From Golubevia sp. BC0850 (lineage: Eukaryota; Basidiomycota; Exobasidiomycetes; Golubeviales; Golubeviaceae): 64,000 bases of DNA. The translations under genes and the position numbers were made by a program. The number at the start of each line of letters is the position of its first letter. The stretch's first letter is position 1. The notes under the pieces are model-generated. The model saw only the letters and a program-made list of their open reading frames with translations. It did no database searches and had not been told where the DNA came from. Shown here piece after piece: positions 48,456 to 59,106 of this stretch. Location: NCBI GenBank assembly GCA_012976225.1, contig JAAVVG010000023.1, forward strand, positions 62,001 to 126,000. Direction: 5' to 3'.

Positions 48456-50668
48456 ATGAAACTCAATTCTTGCGATTCTCCAACAGAACCAGAGTTAGAG
48501 AAAGGATTTCTATCAGAGAAATCCTGTCAACTTTCCACCTCTACCAATTCTAGTCGTCCAAGCAAGAGATTGGGCGGCATTATCGGTGGCCTGTTACTTC
48601 TAGTCATTCTCGTCCTCTTCAACTTGAACTTCTCTTTGTCTTCTTTCATTCTACCTTCTTACAACTCTCAATCTAAATTCACTTCTTCAATCTTGAACTT
48701 TGTCTCCACTTCAGGATTGAACATTCATCGAGTAAGTCCCTCTGATGCCAACTTTGAATGTCTCATTCTTATCATGCTAATGTACTACTCTTACCTCTCT
48801 CTTCACTCTCCTTCAGCATGGTCCTCCTTCTACTCCATCAGAGCCACGTAACAACTTTCACTGGAAACCTTGTGAAGGTGTACAAGACAAGAGGTTCAAA
48901 TGTGGTTATCTAGACGTTCCACTCGATTACACCAACCCTTCTGACGACAGAAAGGTTAGATTAGCAACTACTTTATTCCAAGCCAATGAGAATAAATCCA
49001 AACACACCGTGGTTACCAATCCAGGAGGTCCAGGTGGAAGTGGATCGGAATCGGCTTTTTTCAGAGGACCTTACATTGGGAATTTGACCAATGACGAATT
49101 CGATGTCCTAGGATTCGATCCAAGAGGTGAGTGAACAACTGGAAACTGAATTTGAATCATAGGAAGTCCTTTGACCTCAAATTCAACTTCCTTTCCTACT
49201 CACAGGAGTCAACCTCACCGACCCGTCAATCTCCTGTTTCCCTCACGACGCCTATCGGGATCGTTTTTCTCTCTTGACGACTCAATATCGAGAAACTTCT
49301 TCCTCTTATCCTTTATCCCACCTCCAGATCGCAGATTCCTTCAACGAAGCCATGATGTCTTCCTGTCTCTCAAAATATAAAGACATTCCTCGTTTCCTAT
49401 CAACAGCTTTCGTAGCTAGAGATGTTGATGAAATCAGAAAAGCTTTAGGAGAAGAACTTCTATATGGATATATGGTCTCATATGGAACTGGAATAGGTCA
49501 AACTTATTCTCAAATGTTTCCAAATCATGTTGGTAGAATGATTTTGGACGGATTGGAATTTGTCAAAGATCATAGAGAACTTGGTGGATTTGGTTGGACT
49601 AGTTTGGATAATGTGACGGATGCTTATAGAGATGGATTTTTAGGTGAATGTGTTAGAGCTGGGAGTCAAAATTGCGCTTTAGCTATGGATACTGATGGTG
49701 AGGTTTCAGATCTAAAAGCTCTTGAAGAAAGGATGGAGAATCTCTTTCAATCTTTGCTTGCTAGACCTATACCTGCTTGGACTGAAGAGCTTGGAGCTGG
49801 AATTATCACTTATGAATCGCTCATTCAGATCATTTATGCATCTCTTTATAATGGTTATACTTGGCCTAAAACTGCTAAGTTGGTTAGTGATTTAGAGAAA
49901 GGAAACGCTTCCTTAGCTTTAGAAGCTATGTCTTGGACTTTTGATCCTCGAAAAACCGAGAAAAATCAGAAACCTTCAAGTGAAGAACTTACTATGATGG
50001 TAGTTTGTGGGGATTCTTATGATGCTGAACCTAAACCTATTGAGTTTTGGGCTCAGATGCAAGCGGAAATGACGAAGAAGTGAGTATCATTTCATCTCTC
50101 TTCATCCTCTCTGGATCTATAATTGATTTAACTCGTTTCTTGTTTTGTTTCATTTTATTTCATTTCGATGTTTCTCAGATCTTTCATCTCTGGTAACGAT
50201 CGACTCTTCAATGTTCTACCTTGTCGACATTTCAAATGGGACGTGGCTGAAGTTTATAGAGGGGATTTCAATCATTCTTTAACTACTCCTTTACTTCTTT
50301 TCGGTGAAACTTACGATCCTGCTACTCCTCTTAGAAATGGAAGGAGGTTGGCTGAAGCTTTGGGTCAAGAGAATGCTAGATTAGGTGAGTGAAACGACAT
50401 TTTGAAAAGATTGCCAATACTTTTCAATCTCTGATCTTATCTTTCAATCTCAGTCGTCCATAATGGGTACGGCCACGCCACGAGAGATGTTTCTAAATGT
50501 TCAGAAGACATCAAGAGATCTTTCTTGGTTAATGGTACTTTACCAGAAAAAGGTGTAGAAACGAACTGTTATGCTGATGAGAAATCTTATCCTAAAGATG
50601 GTCATAAGGAGGAAGTCTTCTCTCATTCTGAATGGTTGGAAGCGGTTAGAAGAGTCGGCAAATGGTAG
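48456..50668 (+). CDS. Membrane-anchored alpha/beta hydrolase (TAP/SCO-type peptidase fold)
   Basis: Exons 48456-48731, 48817-49126, 49206-50079, 50179-50384 and 50454-50668 give 626 residues. The N-terminus is cytoplasmic; one helix (GGIIGGLLLLVILVLFNLNF, ~40-60) is a signal anchor, so the enzyme faces the lumen or outside. The fold matches tripeptidyl-aminopeptidase-like hydrolases: YLDVPLDYTNPSDDRKVRL, oxyanion loop TNPGGPGGSGS, nucleophile region YMVSYGTGIGQTYSQMFPNH (Ser near 287), Asp in LLFGETYDPATPLRNGRRLA (~531) and His in NGYGHATRDVSKC (~564). At the nucleophile elbow the usual G-x-S-x-G is M-V-S-Y-G: the first Gly is Met. Activity is therefore uncertain, though Ser, Asp and His are present. 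Confidence 0.88.
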
Positions 50669-51262
50669 GGATAGAAGTCGAGTCGAGATGGATCTTACAT
50701 GTAGTGATAGCATTATTGCGAGTGTCAATGGTCTGAAAGTACAGTCTCAATCAATTGAATTCTGTTTACAGTTTTGTGTTAATTTCTCACATTCGAGCTC
50801 GACGTTGGTGAGTCTTGACAAGGAGCGTCAACAATCAAAAAGTCGTTTCATCTGAGTATGAAAGTAGACATCAAAAGTCAACGAAAAGGTCAGGGGGCGA
50901 AGGAGGGAAACACAAGGGGCAAGATATCAGAGCCTTCTTGATCGGAGGTGGAGCGGCCTCTCCTTGGAATTAATCCTAACTCCCTGATCTAACTACGGGT
51001 CTTTGTTGGCTGCGGCGTGCTCGAACTCGGTGAGATGAGAGGGAGAAGGAGAGAGATCTCAAAAGGTTCTTACGACACAGGAACGAGTACGAGCAGGCAT
51101 CTGATCAAACACTGGATTTATTTCCGAATTTCCTTCATGATTTTAAAGCTTCAGCAGGTATAGATTGTCACAAAGTAGAGATGAGAGAGAGTGCGAGCGA
51201 GATAGTCGTCCGTCGACATCGTCAGCCAGCCCTACTTCGAAACAAAGGCTGAAGACTTCGCT
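50669..51262. other. Convergent 3' region including duplicated HsbA 3' flank
   Basis: Holds the 3' flanks of the hydrolase and of HsbA-like B. From 51103 to 51262 it is the reverse complement of the 3' flank of HsbA-like A, with about five differences. Confidence 0.6.
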
Positions 51263-51922
51263 TTAATCAGAGGCGTAAGCGGCGGCTGTGGACGGAAGAG
51301 AAAAGGTAAGAGTAGAGCGGAAGAGAAAGTGTGGGAGAAAAGATAGAAGAGTGGAGAGAGAAAGTGTGAGTCTGAGGCTCCCAAAAGGCTCAAAAGACGT
51401 TCACAACTCCCAAAAAGTATCGTGCACACGTACCAGCGTTTGCGAGATCTTGGTTGTACTTGGCAACTAGAGCGTTAGCAGCATCGACCTTGTCAGCTGG
51501 GGCCTGAGGGACAGAAGAGACATGAGAAAAGGGCAAAGGATGTCAGAGCACAGTTCTGCTAGATTTTTCTACTTGATGACGGTCCTTGGCACCCTTCAAC
51601 AACCTGCAGCAGTAGATACGCTGATGGAAATTTGTTCCAATCCCAATTTGTCGACTCACCTTAGCAATGACGGCGGCTCCGAAAGCCTTGACGGAGGCTT
51701 GTAGATCAGAGACATCTCCCTTGGCGATTCCGGCAACACCAATCTTCTTGAAGTTTGGCTCTAGGGCGATACTGTACGAGAAGTGAGCGAGAAAGAGCAG
51801 GAGAAGAGGTTAGTCCACATGGCAAGAAGGAGAGTGGATGGCAAAATGCTCTCACAGTCTGTCAGTGGCAGCCTTGACGGTGACTTCGGTGTTGGTCAAT
51901 TCGTCAATGAGTTCTTGAGCTG
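51103..51922 (-). repeat. Identity tract shared with HsbA-like A
   Basis: Partner of 38456-39314, in inverted orientation. It is shorter by 39 bp because it has one copy of the 36-bp intronic unit instead of two, plus a 3-bp difference. Confidence 0.85.
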
Positions 51923-52339
51923 CAGGAAGAGAAAGAAAAGAAGAGAAAGCGAACGTTTAGTTCATCGACACAAACAAAAGAGTCGACCGGGAGGAGAGGA
52001 AAGGGATTGCTTACCTTGGGCTTCAGTGACAGAGTCAGTGTTGTCAGCTTCAGTGGTGGCGGCTTGGACCTTCTTGTTGGTGTCCTTGGCATCAGAGTCG
52101 ATTCCAAGAGCTCCGAAGTATGAGGTTCCAGAGGTAGATTGGAGGTCGTTGTTGAGCTTGGTGACAGAGGTGCTGAGGAAAGGAAAAGGAGGTTAGATGC
52201 GCTTGATCATCACTTTCTGTTCACCTCCATCACAGAAAACTCACTCAATGGCAGCAACATCAGACTTCAAGGCGGCGTAGTCAGCAGCGACGAGTCCGGC
52301 GAAGACGAGGGAGGCAGTTAGAAGGGAAGAGAATTGCAT
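51263..52339 (-). CDS. HsbA-like secreted cell-surface protein (copy B)
   Basis: Paralogue of the gene at 38043-39155, with the same six-exon layout. Exon 1 is 52245-52339 and the stop is at 51263. The signal peptide MQFSSLLTASLVFAGLVAA is unchanged. Protein differences are confined to the early mature region (DVAAID for DVDAID, NDLQSTSGTSYFG for NDLQASSGTSYIG). Exons 3-6 are identical to copy A. Introns 1 and 2 are unrelated to those of copy A, while introns 3-5 are the same apart from the tandem-unit difference. It is preceded by TATAAG and a shared promoter core. Confidence 0.82.
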
Positions 52340-52428
52340 TTTGAAGTTGAATGAGAGTTGGTTAGAGAGGTTGTGAGAGTGAGAAAAGAGGAGATGGTCA
52401 AAGAGAAATGATGTCAAAGTCAGTGGCT

Positions 52429-52434
52429 CTTATA
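52429..52434 (-). promoter_or_regulatory. TATA box of HsbA-like B
   Basis: The minus strand reads AAAAGGTATAAGAG, about 90 bp before the start codon. It aligns with AAAAGGTATAAATA in front of copy A. Confidence 0.6.
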
Positions 52435-52470
52435 CCTTTTCGAACCCAAGTATCATGAGACAAATGGGAA

Positions 52471-52490
52471 ATGGGAGCGTTCTTCCAGCA
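52471..52490 (-). promoter_or_regulatory. Promoter core shared with HsbA-like A
   Basis: The minus strand reads TGCTGGAAGAACGCTCCCAT, 37 bp upstream of the TATA box. CTGGAAGAACG is conserved with copy A, but the outer TTC arms of the HSE-like palindrome are lost. Confidence 0.4.
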
Positions 52491-54248
52491 TCTTCAGTGG
52501 AGGGGGAAGTTCTTCGCTTCTTCATTTCTTCAGATGGCCTGCTGCTGCCCTTCCCCTCCCGATCTCTCTTCACGAGCCTTCGGCTGTCAATCTACTAGTG
52601 GATGTTTCGTAGAGAAGCCTTCGGTATGTATTGCGGACGAAGAGGAGAAGGAGGGGCAGGTCTCAACCAATCAAAGTCAAATTTTACGAGATGAACTCGG
52701 AAGTGCGCCCTTGCGTGATCGCATCGCCACCGACCCCACTTTCCCCCAGCTTTGCCTCGACCCAAACCAATCAATGTCTCGTGAAGGTCCCCTTAGTTTT
52801 CAGTTTCGGGTTCCAGCTTTCTCGTTCTCTCTTGTGAAATCATCTTCTCCTCGTCATCATCTTGCCGCAGCGAGCAAGAGAATTCAAGAGATCCCCACAA
52901 CATGCTTGTCCCAATGGAAAACGCTCCTCATTTCAAATGGGTCTCGGAACTATCACTGCCACATCCTGACAAGACTTTCTGAACCCCAGCATAACCTGCC
53001 GAAAATGGTTAATGGACGTGGAAGTGTGGGACGGACTGAGGAGGCAATCCTCCATGGGCCCAACTCCACTTTCCGTTCAGGTCCTCTTCCTCTGTTTCTT
53101 CTCCTCTGCCTTTTTTGTTTCTAGATGAAAGACTCAAGATGAGTTTCAAAACCTCGAAAGCCGTGAAAACAAAGGTTGTGTGACTTGTGTCTTCGTCAGA
53201 AGTCCGCAGGATGAGGACCCCTCACGTACATCGCATTCAGTGATTCTCAGCTTGCTCTCACAACTTACTTCACACCTCTCTATCGACTAGAATTATGTGA
53301 AATCTTGAAGGCTACCTCAGTGAGGTCTTCATGATCTGGAAGGAATTGGGAAAGTAGGGGTTGCGGTGGCGAAAAACTCTCTCTAAGCTTCCCAGAAGCC
53401 AGAATTTTCAACACTTTCCTCGCCAAAACCAGAGGCCATAGACTTGTGATGTCATTCCCGAAAAGGTAAGTCCTTGATTCGCCCGCCGTTCACTTCTGAT
53501 ACCCAGAAATTAACGCTTCAATTCAGCTCGACCATGGAACAAGGGGTGCGTCGATTTTGGAACGAACCTGACTCAATCTGTCCTTCGAAAGTGCAGTTGG
53601 CATTTCTAGAGTCTAATATCAACAGATGAGAGCAAAATTTTGATCACCAGATCGAGGAAACTCGCCAAATCTCCTCTTAAGAAGCCAGAAAGAAGGCTTG
53701 CATGTGCTGTACTTGTACTAAGCCAGAGAAGAGACGAAAACCTGATTTTCGAAGGATGATTTGAAGGTTGCTATGGCTGTTACATTGATCCTAGTATAGA
53801 CTACAGGACTAGAAGCCTGAAGCCTGATCGCTTTGATTATATATATAGAGAGAGAGAGAGAAGAGAGCACGGAATGGAGAGCCGTGAGAGAATGAGGGAA
53901 ACCCAAAAGACTTGTACGGTTACATCACCTACCTGTTCACAGCTTCATTTTTAAAGGTCAGGTTGAAGCTCGCATCTCTATTAGAGATCAGTTCATTGGA
54001 ATGAGCTCCTTTGATGTTGAAGAAAGTGGTTCAACAGCTGTTGCACTATTCCTGTATTCACTAATCCTCCCGCTTGCAGGAAAGAATAATCTCAAGTCCT
54101 TTGTTTAAGAGCAATTCTCTTTCTTATTCCCTACCTCCTTCTTTTCATTTCCTTTTCCCAGAATCTCTACCTTGCTCTTATCTACTTCTTGACTCTATCA
54201 CTATCTCCACCCCGCGCCTACAAGTCAAAGAATCCTGCCGCTCTCACA
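52491..54248. other. Large divergent intergenic region
   Basis: About 1.75 kb between HsbA-like B and the lactonase-like gene. A 217-codon open stretch (52471-53124, plus) covers the HsbA-like B promoter and has no domain, signal or splice support. There is a short TA/AG simple repeat at 53838-53862. I see nothing else. Confidence 0.4.
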
Positions 54249-55839
54249 ATGGTATCACTCTCCACCTCTTTCAAGTCATTAATCGCTTTGCTATTCGCTT
54301 CAATGACCATGGCAAAAGCCCAAGACTACAAATTGTAAGTCCCAACCCATCTCGAAACTCTCGAGAGCCCACCTCCTATCCCAACCTTTCCCCACTCTGA
54401 CCACTCTCCAGCTCCTCTGTTCTCCCGCTTCCCCTCCAATCCACTCTACAGGTACACTGCAGGATACTCCGGTATCATCACTCCTTTCACCTTCACACCT
54501 CCTTCAACTCTTCAGCAAGGTCCAACTCCACCAACACCTCAAAACTTCACTGGTACAAGTCCTTCCTGGCTAACGTTCGATAGTCAAAAGGGAATTTTCT
54601 ACGTCACTAACGAAGTCAACCCAAATGGAACCGTTTCAACTCTTCGTGATGCTGATGGGAAGTTGAGCATGGTTGGTCAAACTGAGTCGAGTGGAGGTGA
54701 TGGTCCAGTTGCTAGCACCTTAGGAGGAGGAAGTGATGGGAAAGGTATCGGCAACAACTGTCTCTTCATTGGTGAGTTAAGGAGGCTGAAAGACAACGCT
54801 CATGTACCTTTGAGCTAGGATCCCGGGGCTTAAGAAAGGAAAGAGAATGAAGGCGATGGCGAGGCGATGGTTCTGACTTTCTCCCAACCAACCATCTATT
54901 CTTCCAGCGAACTATAACAGCGGTTCGGCCTCAGTGATCTCAGTCGACCCCACTGTAGGAGCTCTGAACAGCTCAGCTCCTGGAGAGTTCCAGTTCAGTA
55001 GACCAAAAGGAGACGTAGGGCCAGTCACTCCCAGACAAGATCACAGCTACGCTCATCAAGTTGTCGCCTCTCCTGATGGAGCCTACGTTCTAGTCCCAGA
55101 TCTAGGAGCCGACCAGATCCATCATATTCAAACTTCTACGAATCAAGACTGCTATGCAGCCAAGTTCGTCTCCTCGACGGACGTCCAGGCAGGCAGTGGA
55201 CCCAGGCACGTAGCTTTTTGGCCATCAAGTCCAACCACCGAGTCAAGCTATGTCTACTTAGCATCTGAGTTGATTTGCTCGTTGACGGCTTTCAAGTACG
55301 ATCCAACGACTTCTGAGCTCACTCAAATTGGAGAACCTCAACAAGCTACTCCTGCTGGAACTGAATTAGGTGGAAGTTTGACGGCAGGACCTCAGAGGAC
55401 CGTCTCTGAAGTAGCTGTATCTCCTGATGGAAAATTCGTCTACGTAGGAGGAAGAGGAGATGAAACCGAGGACCACGTGATCATCTTCAAGCGAGCTGAA
55501 GATGGAAGCGTCAAATTTCAGGAATGGGTCCCATCTGGTGGAAAGAACTTGAGACATTTCAGCTTCTCTCCTGATTACAAGTTTTTGGCTGCTGGACATC
55601 AAGAGACTGGGAACGTTTTGATCTTTGAGAGATGCGCAGAGACTGGAAAGTTGACTAGAACTGGTGCTGAAGGTGAGTTCTTGACAAAAGATGCAGCTTT
55701 CGCTGAAGGAGACCTTTCTTCCCTTCGCCAATAATGCCCTTGTTTTAACATTTTTTCTCTCCCCTTTTCTTCTTTCTCGGCGTCAGCCACTGGGCTTGGC
55801 CAAGTTGCGTTCTCTGGTTTTGCACCCGTAGGATTCTAA
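54249..55839 (+). CDS. Secreted lactonase-type seven-bladed beta-propeller
   Basis: Related to the 6-phosphogluconolactonase/carboxy-muconate cyclase propeller family (Lactonase, PF10282 type). Exons 54249-54334, 54452-54771, 54908-55672 and 55787-55839 give 407 residues. The signal peptide is SLIALLFASMTMAKA. Blade repeats show LYTAGYSGIITPFTF, SPSWLTFDSQKGIFYVTNE, YAHQVVASPDGAYVLVPDLG and ADQIHHIQ, GSGPRHVAFWPS, SEVAVSPDGKFVYVGGRGDE, LRHFSFSPDYKFLAAGHQ, and a closing strand GLGQVAFSGFAPVGF formed across the last intron. Secretion argues against a role in the cytosolic pentose phosphate pathway; the substrate is unknown. It sits between the two genes of cassette B, where cassette A has no gene. 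Confidence 0.88.
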
Positions 55840-56478
55840 ACTCTGTCAATCCATCTTCTGCCTGAGACGTATGGGCATTCAAATCAAATGCTCTTTCTTT
55901 CATCTTCTCTTTATTGCCAAAAATCAATTTGTGTGTGCTCTCTGTTCATTCAGTCCAATCTCTCACCCTCTTTCTTCTTGTTTGATCCGAACCTTTCCAT
56001 GTCTGCTCGAGATGTCCCTCGGACATGATCTCCAACCATCTCCTTCTTTTCAACTCATACTTTGGACTTTGAGCTCTGTTCTTGAAAAGGAAGAAGGGCA
56101 TCAGGACTCGTGGATGATTTTCGTGGCCCAAAATTGCGTTGACTCGTAGAACAATGTCACGCTCTTCCAACAAATCAAACAAAATTTTAGAGACTGCGAG
56201 AGAAAATTGTGTTTTGATTAAGAGGAAAGTAGTGTAAAGGGACAACAAGAGAAAAGAGTAAAGGCATTGTTCATGGTGATCTAGAAAGATGTAGAGGATG
56301 GTAGAATGTTCATTGGTAAAGTCTAGGTAGATGACAAAAAGAGAGATTAGATAGTTGGCAAGGCTTCAAACGCCAGTGACTCCAGCGGAAGCAGGGGAAG
56401 AAAACAGGAATCAGAATGAGAAAAGGGGAACTAGCTCTTCTGCTATCACAGATAGACAGGGAGAGGTAAGAAAGGCAT
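55840..56478. other. Convergent 3' region
   Basis: Lies between the propeller gene and chitin deacetylase B. I see no gene. Confidence 0.4.
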
Positions 56479-58676
56479 TTAAACCATGAAGAAGGCGATC
56501 AAAGTCGAAATTCCGAATACAAGGTTGAAGCTGCTAACCGATGAGTGAGAAGCAGCACTGGTATCGCTGTTGGCTTGACTTGTTCCAGTTGGAGCTCTAG
56601 AAGTGGTGGTAGTTGAAGATCGATTGCTGGTAGACGAGGATGAGGCGGAAGTTGGAGTTGAACTAGAAGCACTTGAAGGGGAAGAAGATCCACCACCTAA
56701 CAGAGCCGATCTGAAAGCAGAGGTATCTGGGGCTCCGCTTGATCCGGCAGCGGCAGCAGAGTCGTTGACGTCGATTGCAGGGATGGTGGGCAGGATCGAC
56801 TGGACTTCGATGACTGGATCGTCTGGTCCATACTGATTCTGATACCAAGGCAGGTCTTGTAAGTCTGCGATGTTGGTGACGTTCCATCCTTTGGATTTGA
56901 GCTCAGATGCGTACTCTTTGAACGCGTTCACTGCTTGGTCAGTGGTTTCATGCTCTAGTGAAATGAATCCTTCGCTTTGAGGGTTGTCGGTCCAGCTCTT
57001 CATTTCGTTGACGACAGACTCGTAAGTTTGACCTGTTCCTGTCAAACAAGTCTGTAACTGAGCAGTTCCAGTTCCTTGACGTAGACACCAGTCATCTGTG
57101 AAGGGGAGAAGGTGAAGAGGGAGGTCGAAGGTCGAGAGGATCGTCAGCTCGAGTCACAAAGTTGATGGAGCAACGGTGATTTTGAGAAAAAACAACTCTT
57201 AAACTCACCAGCATCCTCATTCCACATGACAGTTTGAAGTCCTAGTACTTCTTTGGCGATAGCTCTGACTCTGGCATCAACATCACCTACGAAATGGAAG
57301 GCAAAGATGGGTCAATTTCGACATCTAATGAGCATGAAACCCCTCCGACAACTCACCCTCGGGAGGTCTGAAGTACATTGGGACCTTCCCAGTAGCCTCG
57401 TAGATCAACTGCATGGTCCAACCCAAGTCTCCCAAGACTTCCAGATCCGTCTTAGTGGTCTGAATAGAGTGACTGAAAGTGTGAACCCCTAGATGGACCC
57501 CCGAATCAGCCATGGTATTCATGGTGTCTGGATTATACATGATGGCCGAGCCGATAACGAAGTGAGTCGTGGATAGATCATTGGCAGTCAAGTAGTTGAT
57601 AAGATCTGGCGTTCCGAGAGAGGGTCCGTCATCATGTGACAATCCACTATCAAGGTTTGGGTGCCAAGAGAAAAGAGTTAGAAAAAAAATCCGAAACGAG
57701 GGGTAGGAGGAGAGTTAGGGTTAGAAGACGCGAGAGCGAAAGTTGGAGAAAAGGCACCTTCTCGTCCTCTACTCACGCCTTTCCAGGTGGAGCCAACCAA
57801 ATATCTCCAGTGTCACACTTCTGAACAGTCCAAGAGCACACATTAGTCATGTCTTGATCTGAGAAGAGAAATCGAAGGGGAAGAGGAGTCAGGGATAAAG
57901 GAAACAGGGGTGGCTCATGACGGACCAGAACTCACCAGATGGATATTCGACGATTCCTCCTGGAGCAGTAGATGGTTTGATGTCTGGAATTTTTCCATCA
58001 GACTTGGCCTTGGTAGATGAGAGAGGGGGGGGGGAGACAAAGAAAGGGTAAAGGTGAGCTTGCAGAATTATCAGATAAGAGACTGATAAGAGAGTGGCTC
58101 CCTCCGTACGCAGCTTCCTGAGTAAATTTCCTATTTCTCTAGACTTTCAACCCCTAGAGGTTGAATATGCATCGTTGGAGAAGAAGATAGAATTGATCCT
58201 ATGTATTCTTGTCCTCCCCCCTGACCGGTCTGCTCGCCACCGCCAAGGTACGTTGAACGACCTTCTACTATATCTTCCGCCCTCCCTCTCTTCCCTCCTC
58301 CAACCTATAGGTCTCCTCAATATCTTTTTCTCTGACTACTCAGGAGCGAAAATGTGAGAGATTCTTCTCTCCAGCTACCCCTGCACCACCCAGCTCTTGC
58401 GCAGCTCCCTACCCGCCCTCCCCGAACCCATCTGATCGAACCGATTCTCACCTTCTCATAAGCATCTATCCAAGACTGAGGCAATGTGTCTCTTGCAGGA
58501 GGGTCTTCTCCAGGTGTTGGATAAGGCATTCCATTCTGAGAAGATCCACTCTGTCTTCTTGGATGTTGAGAGAAGAGCTCACCTCTTGGATTAGTGAGTC
58601 CAAACGGTTTAGAACCAGCAGAGACTGCTAAGGTTGAAGACAAGAAAAGTGAAAGAAATGAAAGGAATTTCATCAT
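56479..58676 (-). CDS. Chitin deacetylase, GPI-anchored (copy B)
   Basis: Paralogue of 35264-36978, inverted. The signal peptide is FLSFLSLFLSSTLAVSAGS, then a dibasic site (PRRQSG) and the conserved QNGMPYPTPGEDPP. Motif 1 reads SHDDGP rather than the usual (T/S)FDDGP: both Asp residues are kept but the Phe is His. A further intron (about 57656-57774), absent from copy A, interrupts the gene just upstream of that motif. Motif 2 HTFSHS and motif 3 YFRPPEG lie inside the tract identical to copy A. The tail is Ser/Thr-rich (SSASSSTPTSASSSSTSNRS) and ends in a GPI signal (FNLVFGISTLIAFFMV), longer and more glycosylation-prone than in copy A. Confidence 0.92.
57238..57495 (-). repeat. Identity tract shared with chitin deacetylase A
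   Basis: Partner of 35981-36238 in inverted orientation, 258 bp with no difference found, spanning an intron. Confidence 0.85.
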
Positions 58677-59106
58677 CTCGAAAGAGCGAATGATTGGAGG
58701 GAGGGGGGAAGGAGAAGAGGTTTAGAAAGAAGAGGACGAAGAGGACAAGGAAGAGAGAATTCTCCAAAATATAGAATCTTCTTTCAAGCGTTTGCAAGAA
58801 AGTCCTATTGAGGAAGAACTAAGAACTCGACCCTTCCGCCGAAATGAATTTTGAAGGTCCGAATCCTCAAGAACTTCGTAGCTGAGAGGTAGGACCTCGG
58901 ATTTCCACACCTTCAAGAGCACAAATCAATTTTTCCGCTGAGACTGGGATCTGGGAAACGAGACTGCGTATCACAAATTGTAAACCCGGTGGAGGGATGA
59001 GCAAGATTGTGTGGTACTGATGGGCTGTGGATAAGAATAGGAAAAGGTCTGTGTAGTACAAAATGTGTCTCTCATCATCGCAACTCCAACGTATCTCGTC
59101 TCGCCG
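58677..59106. other. Intergenic, tandem minus-strand genes
   Basis: Promoter of chitin deacetylase B and 3' flank of the nucleoporin gene. I see no gene. Confidence 0.4.

Noticed and set aside
52471-53124. 217-codon plus-strand open frame upstream of HsbA-like B
   Set aside because: It overlaps the HsbA-like B promoter elements, has no signal peptide, domain or introns, and cassette A has no counterpart. It looks like chance.
53838-53862. TA/AG simple repeat as part of a mobile element
   Set aside because: Only a short microsatellite; no terminal repeats, target-site duplication or coding remains nearby.
35981-57495. Inverted repeats as ends of a large transposon
   Set aside because: The repeated parts are host genes with introns and diverged flanks, no transposase-like gene lies between them, and the internal genes are ordinary housekeeping genes.
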